A DNA stretch of 64,000 nucleotides from assembly GCA_023213395.1 (NCBI GenBank), contig CM041465.1:220355741-220419740 (forward strand), given 5' to 3'. Origin of the DNA: Cycas panzhihuaensis. Taxonomy: Eukaryota > Cycadophyta. A program made the translations under genes and the position numbers. Shown here piece by piece: positions 36,525-47,499 of this stretch. The notes beneath the pieces were generated by a model. The model searched no databases, had not been told where the DNA came from, and saw only the letters and a list, made by a program, of their open reading frames with translations. Numbering within the stretch: the first letter of the stretch is position 1; each line of letters opens with the position of its first letter.

Positions 36525-37486
36525 TTATTTCTTTCTTAATTCCATATCCTTGATATACTTTGGCTTTAGCTCTGGATGCAACTTCCAACACTTTACTATA
36601 ATATGACCACTAATATCACAATGCTCACAATAGTTAGAACTTTTAACAAAATTAGTTCTTTTCTTCTTTCCTTCTTGCCCTTTAGATGAGTGTAATTTAG
36701 GATTCTTTTCATACTTATTAGTAGTAAAAGTAGAATATTTAGACATGAATGTAGATTTCTTGCTTTTACTTTCTATTACCATAGCCATTCTACTTGCTTC
36801 TCCAATGGATTGCACCTTAAAAAGCCTTAGTTCCTTCTTTATGTATTCATGTAATCCTCCAATGAATTTCACAAGAGTGATATGTTCATCCATATTAATA
36901 CCAAGTAGCATGCCATGCCTAAAAAATAAAGAAGTATAGTCTTAGACACATACACCTCTCCCTTGGCATAAATATTGCCAAGTGACCCATTGGTCTTCCT
37001 CATGACCTATGGGGTAGTATTGCTTCTTTATTATTTTCTTAAAATTCATCCATGAAAAAGAGGATACATCATGAGTCTTCAAATATGCATTCCACCATGT
37101 CAATGCATGTTTATACAACTTGAGCCTAGCAAATGAAAGCTTTTGAGCATTACTATAAGCATAATTTATGAAGTAGGTTTCAAGTTGATCCAACCAATGG
37201 TCCAACTTTTCAGCATTTACCTCTCCATCATAAGTTAGAATATCCAACTTTGCCTCCACCTTGAAGGGTTGATGAGATGAAGTGCCCTTCCTTTCTTCAA
37301 ATAAGTGCTTTAAGGTCTCCTCCTCTTCCTCTTCATGGTTGTGGTCATATGTGGATCCTCCTTCAACTTCCTTCTCTTTGCCTTTTCCCTTGACTAAAGG
37401 TAGAAGTTGGGTCATCATTTGCATCAAGACTTCTACATTCTTTTCAAGCTTTCAAATCTAATTTCTCCATCTTCTTTTTCAGCCAT
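36525..37486 (-). pseudogene. gag of Gypsy D
   Basis: Begins at the ATG at 37486 ('MAEKEDGEIRFESLK'); a shift leads into the frame 37427-36942 with 'AEKLDHWLDQLETYFINYAY', 'FARLKLYKHALTWWNAYL' and 'FKKIIKKQYYPIGHEED', a Retrotrans_gag capsid core. After a stop, 36911-36525 gives 'HITLVKFIGGLHEYIKKEL' and the nucleocapsid knuckle 'CEHCDISGHIIVKCWKL' (C-x2-C-x4-H-x4-C, intact). Two breaks. Confidence 0.88.
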
Positions 37487-37602
37487 GGTGCTTGGATTCT
37501 TTCTTTGTCTTCTTGGTGATTGCAACACAAGAAAAGCTTCACCTTTCTCTTTGTATCCTTTCCTTGTTTGTACCATTCAAGTCCCTACAACAAAGATCAT
37601 AT

Positions 37603-37614
37603 GCTCTGATACCA
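37603..37614 (-). promoter_or_regulatory. Primer binding site of Gypsy D
   Basis: Minus strand TGGTATCAGAGC, perfect, five bases inside the LTR end. Confidence 0.92.
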
Positions 37615-37619
37615 AAATA

Positions 37620-38686
37620 TGATCCCAAAATAGAGCTTAATTGGTGAAGAAGTCAATTATCAACCTTTTCTCCTTGAGATCCTGGGAGTTAGTGTAGAAA
37701 TATCAATAACATTAAAACAACAATGAGCCCACAAAGAGGAAATTCTATACCAAATAATTTATTCTTGACATTGCTCCAAAAGTATGAGGAGTAGTACTTT
37801 TACTAAACTATGAAAATCTATATTTAATGGTGGAGAAATCAAGTAGCAAAAGAATGGTTAAATTACAAGGAATAAATGATACAATTATACCATAAGGGGC
37901 ACTCCAACCCTCCAAAATGCTTCTCCAAGGATGTTTCCCAAGTCAAGTGCCTTTCACCTCCAAGAACCACCTCTCCAACCTGTAATAGGGATCAATTTAT
38001 AAAAAGAAACTAAAATTGCATGTTTAACAAGTGGCAATCATGTAAGTATAACCACTAACCACCAGAATGCATGTTGTCCAAGTGGCCTTCATGTAATTCT
38101 TAAAAGTTGTGGCTTGTAACTGACCTTAATGGACTCCAATTCATCTCAACTTTGGTACACGTATAGAAACAATGTCCCCTCCACTTCATCAAAATTTTAT
38201 CTTATTTGGATGTCATTTGACTGTATTTTTATTCATTTAATGATAATATGTATTTGTTGTTTTTCTGGTAGCTGTGAGATTAATTTTATGTAAAGTAAGT
38301 CTTGAACATGTGGCTTGTAACTAACCTTAACATACTCTAATTCAGCTCATATTTGGTACACATATAGGAACGTATGTCCCCTATGCTTTCTCAAAATTTT
38401 AGCTCATTTGGATGTCATTTGACCACATTTTTATTCATTTAATGATAATATGTATTTGTTATTTTTTTGCTAACTGTGGGATTAATTTCATGCAAAACAA
38501 GGCTTGAACTCTAATCAAATGATATTTTATGAACCCCACCTTTTGTACACATGTAGTGGGATGTGTCTTCTTCCTTTACTCAAAATTTTATATAATTTTG
38601 ATACCATTTGGCCATATCTCTTTCAGTTATGCCAATGCTTAGCATTTTCTACATCCTGTAAACATATGGTAGATCCTCCTAGATCA
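37620..38686 (-). repeat. 5' LTR of Gypsy D (1067 bp)
   Basis: Plus-strand reading TGATCCCAAAATAGAGC... to ...CTCCTAGATCA, with intact TG/CA ends and the same internal tandem pair (38107-38513) as the other LTR. Confidence 0.92.
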
Positions 38687-38691
38687 CAAGA
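38687..38691 (+). repeat. Target-site duplication of Gypsy D, right copy
   Basis: CAAGA, identical to 31940-31944. After it the gag of Copia C resumes. Confidence 0.9.
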
Positions 38692-39640
38692 TATACAGAA
38701 CTTAGTTAGAATGCTACTAAAGTAGAAAAGTGAGCCTTTAAAGAATGTGTGAAGAAGAACAGTGAAGCATTAACATTGATTTTTTGTGCCCTATAAGACC
38801 ATATCTTCGTAAGAGTTAGTGAGGCATCAAAATCCAAAGAAGTGTAGGATACATTATAGTTTATCTATGCAGGAGTAACCTCATCAAAACTCCAAAAATT
38901 AAGGAGTAAATTTGAAATCTTAAGGATATTAACTAATGACACTAGCAATGAGTTCATAACAAAAGTCCAATATCTTATGAAATAAATTAGATCTCTTGGA
39001 GAAACCCTTACTGAATAAAGGGTTACGAAATAGATACTTAAGTGTGTTGGTGAAGATAAAAGGTTTGAGATAGTAGCTATAAGTATAGAAGTATCTAAGG
39101 ACCTAAGGACCTTGAAGATTAAATAATTAAGTGCTATGTTAATAGTTGTTGAAGAAAATAAAGGCACCAATGAATCCTTAAAACATGCCTTTGCAACAAT
39201 GTCTAGAATCAAATCTAATGTCCAAGTTAAAAGCTCAAGAAAAAGGAATCAATTCCCAAGGGGGAGAGACATGAATCCTAGAGAAGAGACACACCAAGAG
39301 TATCATCCAAAATACCAAACTCCTCATCAAAGGAATCAAGGAGCTAATAAAAGATACCTAAGTTAACATAAATATCAAATCCAAGAAAGACATCAAGAAG
39401 CTAGCAAATGTTATCATAATTACCAAGGCCAAAGAAGTTTACAAAAGACCAATTCAAATTATCTAAGCAATAGACAAGGAGACAATTAAGGCTCATACTT
39501 ATAAAGAGGAAGGACACCCTCCATAAATAGAGGAAACCCTAGAATTAGGAGTTTAAGTTAAAGAGGAAGGAATCCTATCCATTATATATATTGTCACAAA
39601 GTTGACCATACTAAAAATAGATGCTTTACTAAAAATAGCC
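38692..39640 (+). pseudogene. gag of Copia C, main part
   Basis: Continues from 31944. Phrases in order: 'AFKECVKKNSEALTLIFCAL', 'HIFVRVSEASKSKEV', 'VQYLM', 'IRSLGETLTE', 'KRFEIVAISIEVSKDLRTLK' and 'ESLKHAFATMSRIKSN' (open frame 39136-39366), then a basic stretch and a decayed nucleocapsid knuckle, 'YIYCHKVDHTKNRCF' near 39585-39625. Standard UBN2 gag architecture. Frame is mostly one register with stops. Confidence 0.75.
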
Positions 39641-41094
39641 CTCTAACAAGAGGAAGTACTAATGCAATCATTGAAAATAAAGAAAATAATCAACTATTTT
39701 TACTAAGCCTTGTTGCCCATAAAGAAGAAGAAGATTGTTGGTATATAGACTCAAGTTTATCCACACATATGACATATAAAAAAGAGATATTCCAAACTAT
39801 TGACAGGTCTAAGAAGGGTATAATTATATTTAGTGATGATAGAACACATGAATCTAGTGGAAGGGGTAAAGTCATCATCACAATAGATTCATAAGAAAAT
39901 TGATATCTAGATGATGTTCTTCATATTCTAGCTCTCAAGAAAAATCTCCTATCTGTGGAACAAATGATGGAATAAGACTATAAGGTTGTGTTTGATAATG
40001 GTAAATGTACTATCAAGGATAAAAAGAAAAACAAAGCTATTATTACCAAAGCAAAGATGACTAGCGATGGACTCTTTAAGTTAGTCATAACTCCTTTAGA
40101 TAATTATGCATTAACGATAATAATCAAGATAGATAAATACATGTGGTATAAAATGTTTAGCCACCTAAACTATGAAAGCTTAATCCTCATGAAAAGAATG
40201 AATATGGTTGAAGGTCTACCATAAATTAAAGCCAATAAGGACATTTATGAGGGATGCCTCCTAGGTAAGTAATATAGAGAAAGTTTTTTTGATGGAAGTT
40301 ATAGAGCAAAGGGGGCACTTCATTTAATTTACATAAATCTTTGTGGTCCAATAGATGTCCCATATGTAGCTAGTGCAAAAACTTTCCTTACCTTTACTAA
40401 TGATTACATAAGGAAGACATGGGTCTATTTTCTAAAAATTTAAGTCAAATACATTTCAAAGATTTGTAGACTTTAAAACCTTTTTAGAGAAGCAAAGTGG
40501 CTAAAAAATACTTTTGCTAAGATTAGATAATGGGGGAGAGTTTATTTTTAATGAATTTAATACTTATTGTACCTATCATAGCATTAGAAGGTAATACACA
40601 AACCCTACACACCACAATAGAATGGGGTTACTAAATGTAAAAATTGCAGCATAGTTGAAATGGATAGGTATATGCTTAAAGATAAGAAATTGGGATACAA
40701 ATTTTAAACAGAAGTTGTCCATACTATAGTTGACCTCCTATATAGGTGTACCACCAAAGCTCTTAGGTGGATAACACTAGAAGAAGTATAAATAGGTTAT
40801 AAACCTAGCATTCATCGCTTGAAAGTTTTTGGATGCTTAACCTTTACCCATACACTGAAACAGAAAAGGACTAAACTTGATGATAAGATCACTAAGTGCA
40901 TATTTATTGGGTATAATGATCTGTCAAAAACATATAAGGTGTATGATCCAAAGGAAAGAAAGGTCATTATTAGTAGAGATGTTGAATTCAAAGAGGATGA
41001 CTACTATCAATTAGATTGTGTCCAAGATAAAGGTAAGAATATTATGATTAATTTTGATTCATCTCCAAGGTCTATATATGTGCCACCTATATAG
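39641..41094 (+). pseudogene. Protease and integrase of Copia C
   Basis: Protease: 'NQLFLLSLVAHKEE' and 'CWYIDSSLSTHMTYKKEIF' (D-S-S instead of D-S-G/A). GAG-pre-integrase zinc region: 'KYMWYKMFSHLNYESLILMK' near 40130-40200. Integrase core: 'LHLIYINLCGPIDVPYV', 'FLTFTNDYIRKTWVYFLK'; C-terminal part 40819-41094 with 'VFGCLTFTHTLKQKRTKLDD', 'KCIFIGYNDLSKTYKVYDP' and 'VIISRDVEFKEDD'. Order is that of Copia, where integrase precedes RT. Several stops and a broken stretch at 40440-40760. Confidence 0.85.
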
Positions 41095-42050
41095 GATTCA
41101 AGGCAAAATATTGATGTATTAAGGCCAAGCGATGAAGGAACCTCCACTCAATTTTAAAGGTTTCCTTAATAGGTCCAAAGAAGCCATGACTTAGATAATA
41201 TATTGGATATAACTTTGATAGGAGATATACTTGTTTAGGTCACGTTAACTTTGCCTTCATGAGTCAAGTAATGGAAATCAATGAGCCTCATACTTTTGAA
41301 GAGGTAGATACTCATGATGAATCAAAAAAAGCTATAAAAGATTAGTATAATTATATAATAAAAGATGATATATAAGAACTTATTAATATTCCTCCTAGAA
41401 AAATAGACATTGGAACCAAATGGATCTATAAGACTAAGTTCAAATCTGATAGCTCTATTGACAAATATAAGGCTAGACTGATTACCAAAGGATATACATA
41501 AAGAGAATGCATATATTATAATGAAACCTTTGCTCTTGTTGCTTGAATGGAGACTATTCAAATGGTGTTAAGTCTAGTAGCCCAAAAAAGTTATAATGTT
41601 CACCAAATGGATATTAAAAGCACTTTTCTCAATAGCTACATTGAATAGGAAATGTTTAATAACTAAAAGGTTTTGAAGTCACGGGGGGGAGAGAATAAAG
41701 TGTATAAACTTACAAAGGCACTTGGGTTTGAAATAAGCACCTAGAGCATGGTACTCTATGATAGATAAATATTTCAAAGATCAAGGATGCAAGAGAACCC
41801 AATTAAATCCAAGCCTATACGTTAAAATTGAGGGGGGCTTCATATTTCTTATGGAAGTTTTGATTGGTAACTTGGTCTATACAGGAAATGACTCCCATCT
41901 TTCTTAAAATTTCAAGGATGACATGTGTAAAGAGTTCAAAATGATAAACTTAGGGCTAATTCATTACTTCCTAGGATTAGAAGTTTGGCAAGATGATGAT
42001 GGTATCTTTATTTCCTAAAGGAAATATACCTTAGACTTACTCCAAAAGTT
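41095..42050 (+). pseudogene. Reverse transcriptase of Copia C
   Basis: Phrases in order: 'EPHTFEEVDTHDESKKAIKD', 'DIGTKWIYKTKFKSDSSID', 'KYKARLITKGYT', 'YNETFALVA', 'YNVHQMDIKSTFLNSYIE' (catalytic Asp in M-D), then 'LIGNLVYTGNDSH' where family members have Y-V-D-D-L-I/V. So the YVDD box itself is destroyed. 'LGLIHYFLGLEVWQDDDG' near 41950-42000 ends RT. Standard Copia RT, nonfunctional. Confidence 0.82.
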
Positions 42051-42800
42051 CAAGATTAGTGACTACAAATCCTTTTCTACACTAGTAGAAATCAGACTCA
42101 AATTATCCAAACTTAATGTTTCTACTCCTATTGATCCTACATTATATAAATAGCTAATTAAAAGTCTAATATATTTGACATAAACATAATTAAATATCAT
42201 GCATGTAGTTAGTGTTGTGTCAAGGTTTATGCAAGATCCTAAAACTACACATTGGCAAGTGGCTAAATGAATCATAAGGTGTTTAAAGGGCATGACAGAC
42301 TATGGGTTATATTATAAACCTTTATTAAATTTTAGATTGATTGGGTATATAAATTCTAATTAGGTAGGTGATGTTGATAATATAAAGTCTATTTCTAGAT
42401 ATATAGGTTCAACATCTATAGCATGGAGCACCAAAAAGTAAAATACCATCTCCCTATCCATATCTAAAGTAGAATATAAGACAGTAATGTCAGGTGCATA
42501 TGAAATAATTTAGCTATATTGGTTACTTCATGATCTCCAATTGAAATAGGATGGCCCTACCAAAATATGGTGTAACAATCAAAGTACTATTTAGATGACA
42601 TATAATCTAATTTTCCATGGAAGGACCAAACACATTGAGATGTAATATCACTTCATATGGGAACTTGTCCAAGTAGGAGAAATAGAGTTGGTTTATTACA
42701 ATACAGAAGATCATATAGTAGATATTTTTATAAAGGCACTTGGGAAAATTAAATTCCATAAATTTAGAGATAATCTTGGAGTTACACAAAATGAACATTA
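42051..42800 (+). pseudogene. RNase H of Copia C
   Basis: Reads 'DPKTTHWQVAK', 'RCLKGMTDYGLYYKP', 'LIGYINSN', 'SISRYIGSTSIAWSTKK', 'ISKVEYKTVMSGAYEII', 'HIEM', 'EIELVYYNTEDHIVDIFIKA' and ends 'KFHKFRDNLGVTQNEH'. This tail is the model for the short pol remnant in copies 1 and 2. The purine tract follows immediately. Confidence 0.82.
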
Positions 42801-42810
42801 TAGAGGAGAA
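42800..42810 (+). promoter_or_regulatory. Polypurine tract of Copia C
   Basis: ATAGAGGAGAA directly before the TGTTAG start of the 3' LTR. Confidence 0.75.
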
Positions 42811-43113
42811 TGTTAGTAAATAATGCTCATTTTCTCTAAAGGATGTGCATAGTGGGATTAGGACTCCATGAGGCCACCTCTAGCTATCAATGGCTAACCT
42901 AGGTAAAAATTATGTATTTTTATATTTATTTATTATTATTATTTTATTTGAAAAGAGATGTCAATAGATGGTAGGATTACCCAATGTCCTAACTATACAT
43001 ATAAGGCACAAATACTCAATAGTGTTCTTTAACACCACCATCTATTGGAATTTTGTTAAATTTTTTTCAATATGGCTTTATAGTTGTTCTACTCTTTCCC
43101 TATATACTCTTCA
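42811..43113 (+). repeat. 3' LTR of Copia C (303 bp)
   Basis: TGTTAGTAAATAATG... to ...TATACTCTTCA. Same length as the 5' LTR; followed by AGCTA (43114-43118), the right target-site copy. Confidence 0.9.
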
Positions 43114-43130
43114 AGCTAGATGGTCAAATG

Positions 43131-43143
43131 GTCTATAATACCA
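43131..43143 (-). promoter_or_regulatory. Primer binding site of Copia B
   Basis: Minus strand TGGTATTATAGAC, a decayed TGGTATCAGAGC, two bases inside the LTR end at 43146. Copia C inserted 13 bp further in. Confidence 0.65.
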
Positions 43144-43145
43144 AA

Positions 43146-43398
43146 TGTTGGTATCAAGGAAGGGTAAATGAAAGATACATATAACATACATGCAATGGAA
43201 ATAAGATGAGGAGAAGGATCACTAAATATCTAGGAAAAATAGTGGCACTAAAGAACATTAGGATCAATGACGCTATGAAATAAATGGGCTAGCCTTTGAG
43301 GGCATTAACACATGGCTTAAAGTTAATCACTAATAATATGTTGTCTATGCCAAAATAATCAAATTAGGAATAGGCTTGAGATGGGAATTATCTTAACA
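43146..43398 (-). repeat. 5' LTR of Copia B (253 bp)
   Basis: Minus strand TGTTAAGATAATTCC... from 43398 to ...TTGATACCAACA at 43146. It pairs with 22709-22937 across 20 kb, showing that the two halves of B belong together. Confidence 0.75.
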
Positions 43399-43403
43399 TT
43401 ATA

Positions 43404-43975
43404 AAGTTAGTAGGATCAAAAGATAGTTTACCACTCCCTACACTCCTTAATAAATTCATATTGTCTAAAGGAAAAGTATAGTTATTAAAGAGATGTATAG
43501 AAGCATAACAAGTACAAAATACTTTAAGTCATGAATATTGGGTGGACGCTGTGAGAACTTCTATTTATGTATTAAACTAAATTCTAACCAAATAGTTAGA
43601 AATATTACTCTAGAAGAAGCATGGTCTAAAAGAAAAACTCATATTGGATACTTAAGAGTATTTAAAAGTATGGCATACATGCATATTCCTAAGGAAAGAA
43701 AAAGTAAGATGGATGAAAAAGTAAATAAGATCATATTTATTGGATATACAAAATAAGAAAAAGCATATAAGTTATTTTATGAAGAAGAAGGAAATTTTAT
43801 ACAAGTAGAGATATAAACTTTGATGAAAATCCTAGGAAAATCATAAGTACAATTAAATAAAATGACAAAGAAAAAAAAAAATATTAAGGATGATCCTAGA
43901 AAAAGTATGAGCCTAATAAAGATAAGTGATGGTGAAAGCTCATCCAATACAAGTCCAAGTCCCAATCAAATGATA
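43404..43975 (+). pseudogene. Integrase C-terminal half of Copia A
   Basis: Begins with a decayed 'YTPXQIHIVXRKSIVIKEMY' (family YTPQQNGVVERKNRTVVEM), 'GWTL/WVDAVR', then the open frame 43538-43756 with 'ITLEEAWSKRKTHIGYLRVF' and 'MAYMHIPKERKSKMDEKVNK' and 'IIFIGYTK'. This is the C-terminal half of Copia integrase. The protease and first half of integrase should lie between 22690 and here, but neither is present. Confidence 0.78.
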
Positions 43976-44520
43976 AATATTTACTAGCCAAAATGGATCA
44001 AAATGACTATAGAAGCCTTAAAGGTAGATCACATCCCTATGGATCAAGGGATAAGGACAAGGAGTATGAGGTAACAAATAAAGATAAAACTTACCTTGGT
44101 GGAAAAAATCAAAGATATCATTAAACTTAAGTTATATGATAAATCAAAGGATAAAAATGAATGGAAAAGCATTATGGATGAAGAATATAAATCATTTATG
44201 AAGAATAAAGCTTAGGAGGTAGTCTAACTTCCTAAAGGTAAGTATATTATTGGGACCAAATGAATTTATAAAGTAAAAAATGATGTTAATGGGGGAATAA
44301 AAAAGTCCAAGGCTAGGTTGGTAGAAAAAGGATATGCCCAAGAAGGAGGGAAAGATTACAAGGAAACCTTTACTCTAACAATGTAAAAGAATATAATAAT
44401 AATGATAATCTCCATTTCATCGAAGAAGAATTATCCCATACATCAAATGGATAAAAAGATTACATTCCTTCATGGAGAAATAGATGAATAAATGTACACT
44501 CAATAACTACCTAAATCGAG
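43976..44520 (+). pseudogene. RT N-terminal part of Copia A
   Basis: Reads 'KDKNEWKSIMDEEYKSFMKN', 'LPKGKYIIGTK', 'IYKVKNDVNGGIKKSKARLV', 'EKGYAQEGGKDYKETFTLT', 'YPIHQMDKKITFLHGEIDE'. It stops at 44520 where a LINE has inserted and resumes at 46381 with 'NYEKKGKEGYICKLSKSLYG'. Target bases TACCTAA... are duplicated across the LINE. Confidence 0.82.
44508..44520 (+). repeat. Target-site duplication of LINE at 44521, left copy
   Basis: TACCTAAATCGAG; right copy TACCTAATTATGAG at 46372-46385 (one indel and two or three changes). It is of typical LINE length and lies within Copia A RT. Confidence 0.65.
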
Positions 44521-45700
44521 AAACAATTCCTATGGTCTGGGGCCAAGAATAGGGAGAGGATCCACTTAGTGTCCTGGGAGAAAGTGTGTCACCCCAAATG
44601 GGTAGGTGGCCTGAATGTTAAAGACATAACCTACTTTAACAAGGCTCTAGTCACCAAACTAGGCTAGGGCCTTGCTACTAATAAGGAGAGGTCCTAGTGT
44701 AAGATTGTGGCTATGAAATACCTTAGGGATAATCAATTCTTAATCTATTCTCCCTTTGATAAATAAAGATCAACTATTTGGAGGAGTTTACTGTCCATGA
44801 GGAAGATGCTGGCGGTTGGGGCCCAATGGTGTCTAGGCAATGGAAAATCTATCAATTTTTGGGAGGACACCTAGTGCGGCGAATCCTAGTTGAATAAGAG
44901 TTCTGCCCTTGCCCCTTCATAGGCAGATTACATGAGTCTTTATGGGAGAAAAGTGGAAGATTACTGGGAGCTTTGGGGAGATGAGAAAAAATGGAGAAGC
45001 TTTAAAGAAATTCCCCATGCCTAAGATAGGGAGCAGTAGATAAGCTTCTTTAGGAATGAGCTAAATAAAATATACATCCCTAGATTCCCAAAGGAAGACA
45101 TATTAGTTTGGCCTGGGTCCCCATCAGGGATCTATTCAGTCAAATCTAGGTATTTGTTCTTGATTTCAGAGAAAGGCCTTATTAGGAATAAGTTCCTTGG
45201 TAGGGTGTGGAATATGGGGCTAATTCCAAAGATAGCCATTTTTTGGTGGCTATGTCTCAAGAATAAGATTCTAACCCTAAACAACCTAAGGAAGAGGGGA
45301 TTCTTATTGGTGAATAGATGCATCCTTTGTTTATAAGATGAGGAGTCCCTGGATCACCATTTTTTGCACTACACCTACACCAAGGAGGTGTGGTCAAAGT
45401 TGTGGAGCTCCTTTAAGGTTTTCTAGATCCTCCTCAAAACTATTAAGGACCTTGTTGAGGCTTGGGTTTTCCCCTTCAGATGTAGGACCTTGAGATCTTT
45501 ATGGGTTACATCCCTACCCACGTTGGTATGGAACATTTGGAAAGAAAGGAATAAGCACATCTTTCAAGAAAAGAGAATGAATGAGTAGAAACTATTTTGG
45601 ACCATTATGGTGGCCCTAAAAGAAACTCTTAAGGAGAAGGATGAAGTCTCAATCTATCCTAATGATAGGAAGGTCCTTGCAAACTGAGGCATTGAGAACA
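44521..45700 (+). pseudogene. LINE RT C-terminus and zf-RVT domain
   Basis: 'SVKSRYLFLISEKGLIRNKF', 'RVWNMGLIPKIAIFWWLCL', 'KNKILTLNNLRKRGFLLVNR' and 'CILCL' (open frame 45154-45336) match the zf-RVT module: the other LINE has 'GVWKMGVLPKIVAFWWLCLQ' and 'CVLCKSAVETLDHLWIHCPY'. The Cys/His cluster continues as 'SLDHHFLHYTY', with the last Cys changed to Tyr. Scattered stops elsewhere. Confidence 0.8.
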
Positions 45701-45739
45701 TTAAAATTAAATCCATAGAGATGAGGCAAGGTATCTGGA

Positions 45740-46212
45740 GCCCACCACCCTTAGACTATGTTAAGGTAAATTTCAACAGAGCATCAAAAGGTAACCTTAG
45801 CAAGGCTAGGGGAGGTGGGATTTGTAGAGATAGAGAAGAAAAGATTATTTAAGCATTTTCATATTACTATGGTATCCATACTAACCATAAGGCAGAGCTT
45901 GAAGCGATGCACAAAGCTGTGGACCTAGTCTCTATAGAGGGATACCTGAGGGTTATAGTGGAAGGTGATTCAATGAATGTAATAAAATTGATTAGAGGGG
46001 AAGCAGAGCCAGATTGGAAGCATCATGCTATGATCAATGATGTGAAGTTGATGCTTCAAAGTAGAGAAAATATACAGGTGAGTCACACTTATAGGGAAGG
46101 TAACAAGGTTACTAGCAAGCTAGCCAATTGGGGGATCCAGCTAAGAAGATTTGAGGTTTGGAAGGACAATCTTCCTAAAGAGATTATGGGTCTAGTTAGA
46201 AAGGATTTGTAG
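45740..46212 (+). pseudogene. LINE RNase H (RVT_3-type) domain
   Basis: 'VKVNFNRASKGN' (family: K-x-N-x-D-G-A; the Asp is Arg here), then 'ARGGGICRD', and in the open frame 45907-46212 'AVDLVSIEGYLRVIVEGDSM' (E-x-D-S), 'IQVSHTYREGNKVTSKLANW'. It matches the other LINE ('IQHTYREGNSVADWLANW'). Plant L1 elements often carry this C-terminal RNase H. Confidence 0.8.
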
Positions 46213-46371
46213 ATCTAAGATTCAATGGTGATTACAGTATAAAATATTTTAGTTAGTTAGGTTATGGGCTTGTCACAGCTAATCTGTGGTGTCGTTTTAG
46301 CAGACTTTGTATAGGGGTCAGGGTTCACTTTTAATCCCCACTTATTTAAACCTTATAAAAAAAAAAAAAAG

Positions 46372-47499
46372 TACCTAATTATGAGAAGAAAGGAAAGGAA
46401 GGATATATATGTAAATTATCCAAATCCCTCTATGGATTAAAACAAGACTTAAGTACTTAGTATAAAAAAAAATTACAAATACTAAAAAAATATTAGATTC
46501 AAAAGAAGTCCTAATGGCTCTAATCTTCATGTGTTAAGTGATGAGAAGGATATGATCATCTTTATCATATATATAAATGATTTGGTGATTTATGGGAGAA
46601 ATAATGATTTAATCAAAGATGTTAAAGAAAAGTTATACATGGAATTTGGCATGAAAGACTTAGTTCTCATGTACTATTATCTTAGAATTGACTTGTGGCA
46701 AACCAAAGATGGAACTTCACTTCTAAATCTAAGTATATAAATGAAATTTTAGAAAGATTTAAAATCAGTGATCCTAATCCTAATGATACACCTATGGAAA
46801 GTGGATTAAAGATATCTCTCAGTGATGAATCAAAGAAGTAAACAAATAATATATAGATAGTTGATTGGAAGTTTAATATATTTAGTTAATACTAGACTAG
46901 ATATTTCTTTTATAGTGAATGAGATGGCTAGATATATAACATCCCATAAGGAGTCATATTGGAAAGCCATAAAGGGAATCCTAAGGTATATAAAAGGAAC
47001 ATATGAATTTGGAATTATATATTCTAAGAGTTTAGATAATAATATCCAAATCATTAGATTCACTGATTCTAGTTGGGTAAGATCCCTAGAAGATAAGAGG
47101 TATACCCGTGGATACATGTTTAAAATTAGAATAGGTGTTATCTCGTAGTATGGTAAAATGTAGCATGTTATTGCCAAATCATCTATAGAAGCTTAGTATA
47201 AAGTTATCCATAGTTACATGCTAGGCTATTTAGCTTCGAAGAATATTAGAAAACCTATGATTTAATTAAACAAGTCCCACTCTAATATATTGCAATAATC
47301 AAAGTGTATTAGAATTAGTTAAAAATATTATCTTTTATGAAATAATTAAAAATATTAAAGTTTATTATTATTTTACTAGGAATATTATCAAGCATAAAAG
47401 GTTCAACTAGAGAACAACCTAATAATATACTCATAAATTCTTTAGTAAAAGATAAAATATAGGTATAGTTTTGGTGTTTAAGAAATTAACATCAAACGA
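46372..47499 (+). pseudogene. RT C-terminal part and RNase H of Copia A
   Basis: Continues RT after the LINE: 'LSKSLYGLKQ', then open frame 46531-46740 with 'MIIFIIYINDLVIYGRNND' (family Y-V-D-D; here Y-I-N-D) and 'MEFGMKDLVLMYYYLRIDLW'. 46861-47148 gives 'MIGSLIYLVNTRLDISFIVN', 'ESYWKAIKGILRYIKGTYEF' and 'TDSSWVRSLEDKRYTRGYMF', the Copia RNase H. After 47150 the tail 'SSIEAXYKVIHS' and further pieces lead to the LTR. Confidence 0.82.

Larger units (their letters stand above)
31945..38686 (-). mobile_element. Gypsy D: innermost, best-preserved Ty3/Gypsy element
   Basis: Complete minus-strand Gypsy of 6742 bp: 5' LTR 37620-38686, PBS 37603-37614, gag (37486-36525), protease (36500-36000), RT (35700-35031), RNase H (35009-34560), integrase (34487-33000), PPT (32984-33000), 3' LTR 31945-32983, flanked by CAAGA on both sides. 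TG/CA ends (left end eroded to TA). Long open frames make it the youngest LTR element here, consistent with its place at the centre of the nest. It cannot be autonomous: the RT catalytic box reads YLDA and there are several stops. Confidence 0.95.
29074..43113 (+). mobile_element. Copia C: third-level nested Copia
   Basis: Plus-strand Copia inserted into the leader of Copia B. 5' LTR 29074-29376, eroded PBS 29379-29390, leader of about 2.45 kb, gag start 31843-31944, then Gypsy D (31945-38686), rest of gag (38692-39560), protease, integrase, RT, RNase H, PPT (42801-42810) and 3' LTR 42811-43113. Both LTRs are 303 bp. Flanks AGTTA/AGCTA. About 7.3 kb of own sequence. All domains are present in Copia order, but stops are frequent. 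Confidence 0.9.
44521..46371 (+). mobile_element. 5'-truncated plant L1-type LINE
   Basis: Starts inside the C-terminal part of the LINE RT ('FLWSGAKNRERIHLVSWEKV' and 'CHPKWVGGLNVKDI'), continues through a zf-RVT zinc-binding region and an RNase H domain, and ends in a poly(A) run (46357-46370). The same domain phrases occur in the LINE at 48698-52976 (minus), so both belong to one family. Truncation at the 5' end, poly(A) and variable-length target duplication are signatures of target-primed reverse transcription. Confidence 0.88.
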
